Shown in pieces: positions 46,912-58,825 of a stretch of 64,000 nt of DNA (position 1 is its first letter; each line of letters opens with the position of its first letter). The position numbers and the translations under genes are program-made. The stretch comes from Vicia villosa (Eukaryota > Streptophyta > Magnoliopsida > Fabales > Fabaceae): the NCBI RefSeq assembly GCF_029867415.1, contig NW_026705411.1:124001-188000 (forward strand). The letters are read 5' to 3'. The notes under the pieces are model-generated. The model searched no databases. It was not told where the DNA came from and saw only the letters and a list, made by a program, of their open reading frames with translations.

Positions 46912-47500
46912 TATACTCAAACTACTTGCCAAAACTCTTCCCAATTTCCAACTTCAGGAAAAAAGAGTTACTAAGTGTTTGATGTACGTGAATCATCACT
47001 TTTATTTCAATGCAACGTTTCAATTATTTACTTTGAAATTTTTACGTGCATTTTATTCATTGATCAACATTTATTCTACGTTTTCGTGTACGTTGACACT
47101 CTTTTGATTACAAGTCTTAAGTTCACAAAAGAGTCAGTCGATCCTTACTCCGTGTAGAACAAACCTGGATTCACGACATACTGTCGGTCACGAGTCACCG
47201 TAGTAGGTCAAGATCAGTGAATACCCAGATTTGTTAAGTTATTACATTTAGGTCTGTTTCCGTCGGTCACAAGTCACATGTCGATCGAACCTAATCCATC
47301 GTGTGGAAAGCCGTTGTAGTTGTTCCTCTGGTCTTAGGAAACCGTTTCTTGGACTAGCATCATCAACATAACTGGTACAATATCAAAACCTTAGCACTTG
47401 TCTGAAGATCAACTGGTCGATCTTGCAAGTAACCCTTAGTTTAGGACTTTTGGAGGACCAGCGGTTGTTTACCAATTTCCACAGTAAACAACTCTGTAAT
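46912..47500. other. unassigned flank of the solo LTR
   Basis: Normal-composition sequence that continues 41761-42064 across the LTR site. It contains repeated 'gtcggtcac(g/a)agtcac' phrases at about 47184 and 47264. No ORF I can support. Confidence 0.35.
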
Positions 47501-47847
47501 TTTCTACTTTCTTTAATTCAGATTGAATTTATTTAAAAAAAAACATTATATGTATTTGTAGAAATGATGCGTCTGTGATTATTATTAATTGAAATCTAAT
47601 TGAGAAAATGAGAACATCTCATGTAAATGTTGATATGATGTCACTCAATTTAATAACTAAAAAAAAGGATTATAGATCAGTGTTTCACATTATTTTGTTT
47701 GTTTAGTGTTTTTTTATGTATTTATTAAGTTATTTTATTTTATTTTAAATCATCCCCAATATTATTCACTTTTTAAGTTGATTGTATTGAATAAGATTAT
47801 ATATTTAATTAATTTTAAATCGTGTAAGCTATAGATCCTCAGTCTCA

Positions 47848-48068
47848 TATATTGTATACACTCTTATATTATTTTTTAATTTAACTCTAACATGTGTGTC
47901 AGTATAACTTATTGCTTTTACAAATGAGCCATTATTATTCATTGTAAAGTTGCATGGATATATTGTATACACTCTTATATTATTTTTGAATTTAACTAAC
48001 ATATGTGTCGGTAGTATAACTTATTGCTTTTACAAGGTCATTATTAGTCATTTTAAAGTTGCAATGAG
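47848..48068 (+). repeat. ~110-bp tandem duplication
   Basis: Two adjoining diverged copies starting TATTGTATACACTCTTATAT and ending AAAGTTGCA. They lie in an AT-rich, gene-free stretch (47500-48880). Confidence 0.8.
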
Positions 48069-48884
48069 AGTGAACCCTTAAGAAGCTACAATAGATTGTA
48101 TCCTATAGACTTTAATTAACACCTACATATACTCAACAAAAATTAAAAAATTTAATGTTAATGATTGACACTTAAACAAATGTTTATGTAATTAAGACTA
48201 ATATATAATACTCAAATCAATTTTCTTATTAGAAAAATAGGTCATATGAATAATAATAGTATAGATTATTGAAATAGATAAGTCATAAGATTAATAACAT
48301 TATAGATTATTAAGTTCTTCCACAGTTGTAACTTATAATAGAAACTTTATTGATAATAATAATAATAATTTATACACATTTATTTTTTAGTTCAATTTAT
48401 ATTCTCATCACATTGGCAAAAAATTTCAGGTGATTGAACTTCAAAATATTAAGTATTTGATTTTTATTTTTTTCATTTGAAATAAAAACTAATCTTCTAA
48501 TAATTATATTTTCTCAAAAAAATAAATCACTTTTTAAAATAATTTTGTTTTTTTAAGGTGTGTTTAAACACCTCTAGTACCATATGTATTTGCTATTTCG
48601 ATACTGTATACAACTATTTTTTCTTCTTTTGTTTTAATAACATGAAAAATTCTCGAAGATAGAAACAAAAATATATTTAATTCTAAAAATATCATGTATA
48701 TTTTTTCTCAAAAAAGTAATTTTATTATTTTACTTCTCAAACAAACAATAAAGCATACTTTACAATAATACATATCAAAATTATCATTTTACTCATAAAA
48801 ATATCATATTTAATTTACATACAACTAATTTTTAAATATCAAATTGTGTAAAATTAAAAAATTATTTAAATATATTCTAATAAG

Positions 48885-48913
48885 CTCGTGCAACCCACAG
48901 GTTTTTTACCTAG
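48885..48913 (+). mobile_element. possible Helitron 3' end
   Basis: A CTCGTGCAACCCACAGG near-palindrome (decayed form of a short GC hairpin), a T run, then ACCTAG followed by T. Helitrons end with a hairpin and CTRR inserted before T. I could not find the matching TC start upstream, so the extent is unknown. Confidence 0.4.
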
Positions 48914-49082
48914 TTTTTTATAAAGTTCTTGTTGTTAAATTTTGTTTGATTTTTAATGTTTGTTTACTACACCACCCAATTCATTTGTATTTAACTTTGC
49001 AACAAATATATGTTACATGTAGAATACTTTGTTTCGCGGCAAAAATTTTGAGATTAAACTATTGATTAATTTAACTTGTAAA

Positions 49083-50500
49083 ACAAGAGTCGCGCCACCG
49101 AATTTTATTATTTAAAAAAAAATCAATAAAATCCAACAAAGAAAAGATCTGGTACGGGGGTTGGTTATGTAAGGGGAATGTATTAGCACCACTCGTATAT
49201 ATGGTATTCCATAGGAACCTTTTAAAAATATGTGTTTTTAGGGTAAAAGGTTAAAGTTTGCAATAGATAGGGGAGGTGAGAAGAGAATTTATTTTAATTA
49301 TTTGTGTGCTTGGCAAGACATCGCATATTGTGCCTACATATCCCTTATGTGCAATAGGGAATTCAGAGCATTTATAGTTCTGCTAAAAAAGAAAACACTA
49401 AGGTTTGTTTGATTTTAATGGAAAAGACATTGTGTCGCCTAAGAGTGGAAAACACCAATTGTCATCCATAAATATGAGGAGTGTCTGTTTGCATCATCTT
49501 GATATGAAGAGATTTATTTGGATTTAATCAACAAGCATGTCTCATATTCAAGTGGAAAATATCAACAACCGCAACCTCAACTCTTAGGGGCTTAGGATTT
49601 GCATCACTGTAAGAATTGGACTATATTCTTCCTTTCTGAAAAGGTTTTAAAAGAAAAGTGCACAAAGGCACAAAAAGAAATTTTGGTGATGTTTGTATTT
49701 TTTAGGTTTTTGAAAATGTTTGAATATGCTTAAGTATCATAGCATTTATTAAGAAAGGATTTGACGATCACTTAACAAAGTCAAAGTTTATTATAAAAAA
49801 GTTTTGTTTAAAAACAACAAGGATTTGAAAAAGGAAGAAGTCTTGAAAATTAAAGAAATGGGAGGAGATGAAGATACTATCCTAAAGCATAAAGTAAAAG
49901 ATATGAAAGGAAAGATATAACCACGCAAAAGGAGAGCACTTGGCAGTAAGTCAAAATGAACCTTCATTTTCCCTTGGATTGAGCCACCAACAAAGCATCA
50001 AATAAATCAAGTGCATAAGCAGATGAAAATCCCAAAGGAACGGATATATTCAAAGTTTCAGATTAAGCCACATGCATAAGATGAGCTAGAATGTCTCAAA
50101 TGAAGCATAATGTATCAGATGAAGTTTCAGGACCACAAGTGCATCAAATGAACAAGAGGATTACAAAGCATAGATGAAATCCCAAGTTCAAAAGTTTAAC
50201 AGTCAGATTAAGGGCCAAGTTCTCATATGAAAGTTTAAGGTTCAGATGAATTCTTAAGTTCTCAAGTACAACCTCCAAGCAAAGGAAAGCCTAACCTAAG
50301 TCCAAAAGCCCAAACTTCATAAGCATGGGATAGTAACATCAAGTTCACACAAGATTATTAAGTTTTTTTTAGGGTTTTTCCATATTTAGATGTTTTTGGT
50401 CTTTTGAGAAGCAAAAAGAAAAAAATAAAATTCAAGAGGCATAAACATAATAACAAATAAATGGCATGAAATGTAAATGGTAAAATGATAAATGGCATTA
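49083..50500 (-). mobile_element. degraded Ogre-related LTR fragment (minus)
   Basis: Begins with minus-strand U5-like text (GGTGGCGCGACTCTTG, a two-base insertion in the usual motif) and 'ggtgctaatacattccccttacataacc', then phrases seen in legume LTR R regions (ctatgaattccctattgcac...atgtaggcac). No clean ends. The 49900-50330 part has loose repeats with 'catcaaatgaa' words. Confidence 0.5.
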
Positions 50501-51860
50501 AGTAAAGGAAATTAAAATAAAGTGCATAAAAGTTAAGTTAGCACAATTAATGGTCAATGTTAGTATTAATGATCAATCAACGATTTGCGACAATTTAGTG
50601 CTATGTTAAACAATCGTAGATGTACTTATGTAGAAGTAGCATCTATATGGTCGGTCAATAATAATTTGTGTTCCATACTTGTTAGAGAAATGGTAGAAAC
50701 CATTCTCCTAAGACAAGTAGCACAATTCAAAACAAATCTTTCTCCTATAGGAGAATAAATGAGCTCATCATACGTGCCAATCCAGATCCCAAATGTGTGA
50801 ATCAAAGTTGAGAATTCCCTATATCCAAGCGTGTGAAAAATCAACGAGGAATGTGTGATTTTGGAACTCTTCAAGTTATTTTGCTTAGTGGTGAAATGTG
50901 TTTTGTTTGTAGGAAGAGGTTTGCACATGATTTAGGTGGTCCTAAGTGAGTTTTGGAATGATTACTAATTATAGGACATGGTTCCAAATAGTGATCATGA
51001 CACCATCTCCCAACTGAGGTCCAATGAAATCTACTAGTACGTTTCTTGATTTTTTTTTGTTTCCAAATGATCGTCTCATGGAGTAGAACACAATGCAAAA
51101 AGAACCAATTCAATTGGATGCTTGATGTGAAAATGGAAAACTTGCAAAGTTGGGGTTTCCCCACTGAAAATCGGGATGGGCGTTAGGTCAGCCATGTAAT
51201 ATACCTAGTTTCGTGCATAAGTGGCATTCAACTTTTGAGGTACTTATTGAAATTAAGCCAATGTTTCCTAATGGACAACTTATCCACTAGGCCATCTTTC
51301 TTTTCTGTTTACATTTCCTTCAATTGTAATGTTTGTTTACTTTCAAACTTGTTTATTTCTTACTGTTAATTTTAATGAAAAGAGCATTTATGTTTTGATT
51401 CAATTCTTCTCCTTTACTTCTTATATTTCTCCCATTTACTTTTTTTATCAAATTTTTTGTTTATGCAAAAATTGGAGGGAGGATGATGAAAACGAAATAC
51501 TAATAACTGTTGTGGGTATGCTTTCGAATAAAACCTTGCTGATGATGTACATGCATTAATTCAATTCTCTAACATTAGAGAAATAAAAAAGTTACTCCAT
51601 GGTCAACCCTTTTGAGCCTTCGAAGTTGCAGTTTCTTTTTGAACAAAAAACCCTCAATTTTTAACCTGGGGATGGGTAGTTTTCAGTTAATTCATCTGTG
51701 CATTCACATACAAGATATTTATTCAAGATACCTTTCAATAAGGTCGCAATCTCAAGTTTTCCTTCGCATACATTAGAGAAGTGTCGAAGATGTGCTTCAA
51801 GTCAAAAGTGATGATGATGGTTCTTCATAATTATTAAGCTAGGCAGTCACTATCTTTTCC
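50501..51860. other. degraded repetitive sequence, no gene
   Basis: AT-rich text. A minus-strand A-box-like GATGGCCTAGTGGATAAG lies at 51279-51296 without a convincing B box. Short open frames here have no features I recognise. Confidence 0.4.
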
Positions 51861-51869
51861 AAAAAATTG

Positions 51870-54600
51870 ATCAATAAAAACCGCTAAGTCAAAACCTATG
51901 AAGGAGACTTAGGCAAAAAAACTGGGGCATCCCGCTGACTGTAATCTAAAATAGATCAGTTTAGGCAAAAGTTAGGGATAATAAAAGAAAAAAATTAGTT
52001 CGCAAAGACAAAGAGTTGATAGAAGTCCTAAAAAAGAGACAACAAAATGTTATAGGGTAAAAGTGACTTCCATCTCAGAGTAAATCCCTTGGCTTCTGAA
52101 TCATTATTGTCAAATAGTGCTGCAATTCAAAAATCTATTGGAACCTGAATGCATAGGCTGAATTAACTGAATGTAGGGTTGAAGATCATCACAAAGAAGG
52201 GGTGGGCACCAATAAAATTTGAGCCCTATATCCTTTGTTTCTAAAACCGTGAACCAGACCACATTACAACCTTTAAAAGTCCTAATTGAAGTCAGGTTTA
52301 TTTTGAAAGCATACTCCGGCAAGGTTGCATAAAATGACTCCTAAGAGACTTACCAATCTTTTGTCTTGATCCTTTTCTTTATCTTTATACTGCTTTTATA
52401 ATTTCATTCCTTTTGATTTCAAAAACTTGTATGAACTTTGCATTTAAATTACCCATTTTGAACAAACATTTTTGCTTGTAAACAACATTTCTCATCAAGG
52501 AATTTCAAGCAGTTGAGAAACTTGGTCAGTGATCTTATCAGGGGCATTTCATTTCAAGATCATGTTGAGAATCAGTTCAAGCTTTATCTCTCAGTGCAAG
52601 CTATTCTAAGAAATGGTTTATCAGAATATCTCTTTCAAGACTCATGTCAGGGCAACCGTTTTTAAACACACAGTAAAGCAGTCATTCCAAGAATTACTTA
52701 AGTTGAAGCCATGATCAGTTATTCTACATCAATCATACAATATGGGGAAATCTTTTTCAAGAAAATCCTCAAGCAGTTTATCAGTCATTCTCAAAGGATC
52801 AGCAGTTTGCAGGTGTGATAGAAAAGTTTGGCAATGTTATGTGTGTTAAGGAATCAGATGTCCTTTTCTGCCGCACAAAAGAGTCTATCTCGGTTGTTGT
52901 CTACAAATGCATTGGATTGATCATTCATATCAAGCATAGAAAAAATCAATATCATTTTTAAAAAACAAAACTCATGCTCATTTACATTTTCCGAGGTCTT
53001 GTTGCTATCAACATCTTACCTTGAGATTAAAGTCCAACTAACTTGGCATCTACCAAAATAGAATTATTGTTCTGATGTATTTCCAGAAACCCTTTTATCC
53101 AATGATTTCCCAGATGTGTCTTTGTTGTTCAGATGTTCTCCCAGAACGCATTTATCCGATGCTTTCTCGGATGTGTCTTTGTCTATCTGATGTTTTTCCA
53201 GATTTGACAGTTTATTCGACATTTTTCCAGATATGTTTATGTTTATTCTAATTCTTTTGTAGAATGTTAGGACTGTTCCCATACATTCAATGCTTTTCTG
53301 AATGTCATGGATGCTTTCTTCGGAATCTTTGGTTGCATTCAATGTTCTTCTGAATGACTACTGAGATTTTCCTTTTGGTTTCCACATTCAATGATTTTCT
53401 GGATGTCTCTGATGTATTTTTCAGTTACAAGTATCCTTTGCGTTCAATGATTTTCTGAATGTCTTTGGCTATCTCCGATGTTTCCAGAGTTTGGACTCTT
53501 TACCATCCAATGTTTTTCGGATGTGTTTTCCAAAGTTCATTCAATGCTCTTCTGAATGTCTTTGATGATTTGCTCTAGAGTTTATTCAATGCTTTTCTAA
53601 ATATCTCTGACGTTTGTTTCTCGTACATTCAATTCTTTTCTGGATGTCCTTGATTATTTTCCAAAGTTCCTTCAATGCTCTTCTAAATGTCTTGGATGAT
53701 GTGTTCTAGGGTTTATTCAATGCTTTTCTGAATATCTTTGATGGTTGCTTCTCGTACATTCAATGCTTTCCTGGATATGCTTGATTCTTATTCAATGCTT
53801 TTCTGAATGTCTTTGATGACTGCCTTTGCTTTCCAGAGTTTATTAAATGCTTTTCTGAATTTCTCTGATGTTTGGTTCTCATACACTTAATGCTTTTCTG
53901 GACGTGCTTGATTCTTTTCCAAAGTTCATTCAATGCTTTTTTGAATGTCTTTGATGATGTGTTCCAGAGTTTATTCAATGCTTTTCTGAATATCTCCGAT
54001 GATTGTTTCTTTTACATTCAATGCTTTTATGGATGTGCCTGACTTTTTCTGAAGTTCATTCAATGCTTTTCTGAATGCCTTCGATGATTGTTTCTGTTGC
54101 GTTCTAGAGTTTATTCAATGTTTTTATGGATATCTTTGCGGATTGTTTCTCGTACATTCAATGTTTTCGGGATGATCCTGACTTTTTCCGAAGTTCACTC
54201 AACGCTTTTATAAATTCCTTCGATGATCGTTTCGGTTGATTTCTATAGTTTATTAAATGCTTTTCTGGATATCTCTGATGATTGTTTCTCATATATTCAA
54301 TGCTTTTCTAGATGCGCCTGATTCTTTTCCGAAGTTCAATTAATGCTTTTCTGAAATGCCTTTGATGACCCTTTTTTTTTCTTTCTAGAGTTTATTCAAT
54401 GCTTTTCTGAATATCTCTGATGATTCTCATCGTTTACCCAAGTGTCTCTTTCATCAAGTCTTTTACTCACTCCATCAATAGTTTGTCTCTCGTGGCACTA
54501 AATTTCCCACAGAGATTTGTCTGATATCATACAAAAAAAAGTCCATACATTCATGGCATAATACATCGTTGCATCAAGGGTCAAAATTCAAGTATTTTAG
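51870..54600 (+). mobile_element. Ogre 3' UTR (plus) with hairpin array
   Basis: Begins with the post-stop repeat (CTAAGT, 17-nt loop, ACTTAG at 51884-51912, then 'aggcaaaa') typical of the Ogre pol end. It continues through UTR text homologous to the start of the other Ogre 3' UTRs (ccgtgaaccagaccacattacaacc), and holds the long array at 53069-54430. The matching LTR does not follow directly; an LTR in the opposite orientation starts at 54641. Confidence 0.7.
53069..54430 (+). repeat. 1.3-kb array of stem-loop repeats
   Basis: More than 25 units of roughly 40-45 bp, in places grouped as a three-unit (~130 bp) higher-order period with different linkers (ctagagttta, tctcgtaca, ccaaagttca). 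Each unit has a 9-nt loop near ATGCTTTTC between two short arms. Arm pairs differ yet match: TTCTG/CAGAA (53070), ATCCG/CGGAT (53154), ATCTG/CAGAT (53185), ATTCTA/TAGAAT (53245), ACATTCA/TGAATGT (53283), CATCC/GGATG (53504), TATTCA/TGAATA (53714). Some units have decayed arms. Confidence 0.85.
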
Positions 54601-54640
54601 TATTTAATTACCTTCTGCCACCAGTATCTTGATGACTAAG

Positions 54641-56540
54641 TGTAACACGGTGGAAGAATTGACTATTTTGGTTTTTATCCAAATGTGCGGATAGCTAGAA
54701 TCGCCACTGACTTTTCTTTTATCCAATAAGGAAAGGGTGAAAAGAACAGGAAATACCTTGATAGATTTTGAGTTCTGGGGGTAAGTTATACAAAGGGAAG
54801 GTATTAACACCCTTTGTATCCATGGTTATCCATGGGCCCTTAAATGCTTAGCTCACTTTACTTGCTTTTTGAAAAGTAGTGTGTGTTAGGAAAATATTTC
54901 GTAAAAGTTTAACTTTATAATAATTCTCATATGAATGTATACAAAGTGTTTATTTTTTGAAAATATTTTGAAGGTGTGAGATGTGAAAAATAATTGATTT
55001 GTGAGCAAGCATTTAAGAGTGTCTCACCCACTCAAGGTCGTACTTGTTATTTTCCTTCTCCCTTTGGGATAGGATTGTCCTTACCATTAGTTGGTAAGTA
55101 GTCTTTTCTTTTGGATATGAAGGGACAGACGTAGGTTCATCGAATGGTCATCGAAGGCAACATTTGTAAGGATACCTTAGTAATTTCGATATGACTATCA
55201 TCATTTTTCGTAGGATCATCGAGGGACAAAATCTTCTTTTTCAAAGGCAACTCGAAGGGTCGTCGGGGGACTATGATCTTTTGTACACAAGGGACTAGAT
55301 GATTTATTCGTAAGCGTATTTTGCTAAGGTACCCCTACGTTCGAGGGACATGACCATTTATAAGGAAACGACTAGGGGGTTACTAACAGTTAATATTTAT
55401 AGGAATTTAAAGTGGCAAAAAATAAAATTCCTACGCTATTACAACCTGTGAGCCGTTACATAATTATAAAAAATGTGAAATTTGAATCTACGCTATTATA
55501 ATTGGTGAAAAGTTACAATTAAAAATAACAAGAAAATAAATAATCAGGAAAAAGAAGGTTAACATTGTAAAAAAGTTTTAAGGGTAATAGAAACTTAATT
55601 CTAATTAATTGAAATTAAACCTAATTAATTAAAACCCAAGTCAAAATTGATTTTAATAAACCCTAATTAACTAAATTAATCTATATCCTAAGGTTATTAA
55701 CCCTAATTAACTAAGTTTATTGATTAAATTATTCGGCCAAGAAAACCTAATTATCTAATTAACTAAATCAAATTAATTAATTATTTGGTTAAAAACCTAA
55801 TTTAAATTAATCATCCTAAACCTAAAATTAAGACTAACCCTAATTATTTGGCCAAACCCTTATTATTAAGGTTTTTAACAAATGACTCATGGTTAGTGAA
55901 GGTTTGTGATTATGTTAATTATCGGTTGATAAATTAGAAAAGAATGTGAAATAAGCAAAGAAAAATAAGAAGCCAAAAAGTTGTATGGGGTGGGAATTGA
56001 ATTCGCCCCCTTGAAGTCAAGGGCTAAAGCTCCATCCACTTGGCCAATCACGTTGGTGCGCTAAGGAATGACTTACACTCAATTCATAGGAAACCTGTTC
56101 ATAAACCTAAAAAATAAAAAATAACATAATAAAACAAAACCACAAAAATTCAAACTAGTTAAACACGCGCTAAACATTCTTCATCTTTGTTTTGATGAAA
56201 GAATTTTACTCATCCATCAAACTTCTAGTCAGGGTTCTCCAAAATCACGAAGAACAAACCCTAGCCATGGCAATTCACAATACCTGCAGTAATTCTCAAA
56301 ACAAATGATCCAGAAACATTATATGCATTCATACAAACAATAATATTGGATCAAAACATGTTTATGATGTGTGAATCAGTGTAATCGAGTTAAAAAAGTA
56401 AATAAACCGTGACACTTGGTTGACGTGATTCACGAGGTTTTGAATGTTGGTGATGATTGAAATAACTTTCGATCAACCTCTGGATGCTTGTTTGATCCTT
56501 AGGAAAGCTTGGAGATGGCTGCAAGATTGAAACTGGTTTT
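54641..56540 (-). mobile_element. Ogre-type LTR, 3' part (minus)
   Basis: Starts on the plus strand TGTAACACGGTGGAAGAATT, the reverse of an LTR end, with a decayed U5 motif (GAATCGCCACTGAC) and the usual 'ggtgttaataccttccctttgtataac' text on the minus strand. A tRNA-like unit is at 55990-56050. The U3 start is missing; the sequence changes character near 56540. Confidence 0.7.
55990..56050 (-). other. tRNA-like unit in LTR
   Basis: Minus-strand TTGGCCAAGTGGATGG (A-box-like) and GGGCGAATTCAATTCCC (B-box-like). Spacing about 45 bp. Weak but in the same type of location as the other units. Confidence 0.4.
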
Positions 56541-56986
56541 TATAGTACCGATGTTCTTTTTTATAGTGTTCTTGATTTAAAAGTTAATATTTTTATAGTA
56601 CCGATGTTCTTTTTTATAGTATTCTTTGTTGTTGCACCATTAGAAAAATTTGAAAGTTTCATAAATTTGGGATTTTTGTTGTTATGGGCTTATGCAAGTT
56701 TTGATTTTTAAAGTATTGGTGATATTTATTTTTAGTGTTGTTTGTTGTTTCACCATTAGAAAAATTTGGAAGTTCCATTCTTTATGTTATTTACATAATG
56801 TGTGTTCATGTAGATAGTATGTATATAAATATTTCGCTTTTATGGAGTTCATATTTATGTCCTCTGTGTTATGCTTTTCAGATTTTGTTGTTATATTTTT
56901 AAGGATATTGATGCAAAATGTCAAAGTTACCTTGTTTAAACTACTGATGTTCTTTTCTAATAGTTTTCTTTGAAATTATTTTCCAG
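56541..56986 (+). other. captured intron-like sequence
   Basis: T-rich text with a local duplication (ttttatagtaccgatgttctttt at 56541 and 56587; caccattagaaaaattt at 56637 and 56751). Ends with a pyrimidine-rich stretch and AG directly before the Miro-like exon. Confidence 0.4.
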
Positions 56987-57055
56987 AGGGTGGAGCTGAG
57001 CAGTGCAGCCATAGAATTTCTGAAAGGTGTCTTTAGATGGTTAGATACAGATAAG
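56987..57055 (+). pseudogene. single exon of a Miro-type mitochondrial Rho GTPase
   Basis: 69 bp between TTTTCCAG and GTATGT splice sites, in frame as RVELSSAAIEFLKGVFRWLD then TDK. It resembles the start of the EF-hand segment of plant Miro GTPases (VELTx.AIxFLxxxFxxFDTDxD), which anchor in the outer mitochondrial membrane. The expected next exon is not found, so this is an isolated captured exon. Identification from memory of the family; Trp in place of the usual Phe before LD(TD) is odd. Confidence 0.5.
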
Positions 57056-57707
57056 GTATGTAATAGTTTTTTTAACATTGTTAGATACAAGATGTATATT
57101 GTAGAATGGATCTTGAGTGCCCATGCATTTACAATATTATCATGTTTCAACCCATAATGCATTGTTAATTAAATTTCCAAGTTTTGTAGGCCTAAAACTA
57201 CATCATACTGTGAAGATACTACATTTTTCATTTACTAACTATTCACGAGTATCAAGGCAAAGGCAAAGACATATCCAGCCAACCCTAATGGTACCTAGGT
57301 CTACAAACTCTATACACCTAAAGTATTTGACTATTTTCATCTGGCTTTTTCCCAGGTACAACTCTTTTCTGTTTACATAAATATTTTATTTTCTATATCT
57401 TAACACACTTGCCTTTTCCTTGATACCCGTGAAATGTTAAATCACTATCATGGTGCAGAAAAATTGTCCTTTCTTAACCAAGATAAGTTGACATACTTTT
57501 ACTTTTCTACTACACAAGTAATATATCAACTAATTAAGTAGAGCTTCTATTGCTACCAAAATATCACCCTGTTATTCGGGTACTAATAATCATGCTAGGG
57601 ATAAATTTCTGGTTCCATCTCAAATACATCTCTCTTAGTTCATTTCAATTGTAATTGTGTGTCAAACTCATACTTTTAATAATATTTTTTCGAAAAGCCA
57701 TACTTAA
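57056..57707 (+). other. intron-like or captured non-coding sequence
   Basis: No exon recognised. Runs from the Miro-like donor site to the MA3-like segment. Origin could be either captured gene or the joint between them. Confidence 0.35.
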
Positions 57708-57944
57708 GTTAGAAGGAGAAAGAAATGGCTTTCAACATTGTATGCTGATGTTATTAGTCCCACACAGATTAGGGATGCATTTTTTACGCTTAATGAATCT
57801 GCTGATGATCTTACAGTGGATATCTTGGATGTAGTTGACATCCTTGCTTTTTTCCTGTCATGTGCTGTTGCAGTGATGCTCAACTTGGTAGCACCAGGCA
57901 TAGTCCAATACATGCTTCAATTGACAAATACTATTGGATAGGTT
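57708..57944 (+). pseudogene. MA3-domain translation factor fragment (MRF/PDCD4-like)
   Basis: Plus-strand frame RRRKKWLSTLYADVISPTQI, then RDAFFTLNESADDLTVDILD and VVDILAF. This matches the MA3 repeat of plant PDCD4-like MRF proteins (LSALYADVI..Q...F..L.ESADDL.VDI.D.VDILA.F.ARAVVDDILPP), which bind eIF4A. The ARAVVDDILPP end is replaced by LSCAVAVMLNLVAPG and the frame stops at TAG (57942), while a TAA precedes the fragment. So it is one broken repeat out of the four in a full protein. Confidence 0.72.
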
Positions 57945-58484
57945 CCTCCCATGGGATTAGTATATTTTTCTTCAACTGGACCGAAGTCACTATTAGATTA
58001 GTATTATTATTTATGGATTATTTTCTTTAGTTATCTTATTTTTATGGTTATGAACTTGGTTTGATTTTTGATTTTGAGGTTGTTTTCTTCATCGATGATA
58101 ATTTTTATGCATGTTTATATAATAAATTAATAACTATATTTAAGTATATAGTTTCCCGTATTAATAGGATCTTACGTTCCATGCTAAGGTTTCTAAATCA
58201 TACTATATTATTACTAGCAGGACTTGCTTATATTATGTGTAAATAGTTTACTTATAACTCGTATTACACCTTTTATGAATAGTACTGCTAGCAGCAACAA
58301 TGAAAGAAGTCATGCTGAAACTATGTACTCAGGGCGTGGCTGGAGGTTAAGCTAATGGGATGAAGAAATTTCTTTTCTTAAAGCTTGGATTCTCAACAGT
58401 AGCTCCTGTGAAAATTCGTCGATCAGAATAGGATAGACCTTCAACCTCATCTAGAAAGTCAGGATTTTTCTCAACATTGATGAG
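57945..58484 (+). other. end of captured-gene region
   Basis: AT-rich, then a more coding-like stretch at 58290-58480 (minus-strand reading NVEKNPDFLDEVEGLSYSDR) that I cannot assign. It ends where the LTR begins at 58485. Confidence 0.35.
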
Positions 58485-58825
58485 TGTAATACGGTGGGAG
58501 AACTGACTTTTAGTTTTGTATTTCGCAAAACATGTTGCAGTTAGCAAGAGTCGCCACCGACTTTTATTTTATCCAATTAGGAAAGGCAAAAAGAACAGGG
58601 AAGACCTTTAAAAGATATTGAGTTCAGGGGTAGGTTATACAAAGGGAAGGTGTAAGCACCCTTTGTATCCATGGTTATCCATGAGCTCTTAACTGCTTAA
58701 CTCATTTTTGAATTGTTTGTTTTGCTTGAAGGAGTGTAGTGTGTGTTTAAAAAAACATTTTTGTTAAGAACTTTAACTTTGCCATGAAAGTGTAGTCTTT
58801 TGAAATTGTTTTTGAAAAAGAGGTG
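58485..58825 (-). mobile_element. U5-end fragment of an Ogre-type LTR
   Basis: The plus strand starts TGTAATACGGTGGGAGAACT, the reverse of an LTR end, with the U5 primer-like motif at 58547-58556. It breaks off at 58825 where a second LTR of the same family begins in the same orientation, apparently inserted into it or replacing its rest. Confidence 0.75.

Noticed and set aside
50626..51164. Two ~100-codon minus frames
   Set aside because: No recognised motif, odd composition, and no start or splice context; probably chance in degraded repeats.
58290..58480. Coding-looking stretch next to the MA3 piece
   Set aside because: Both strands are open for about 60 codons, but I recognise no protein and cannot choose a strand.
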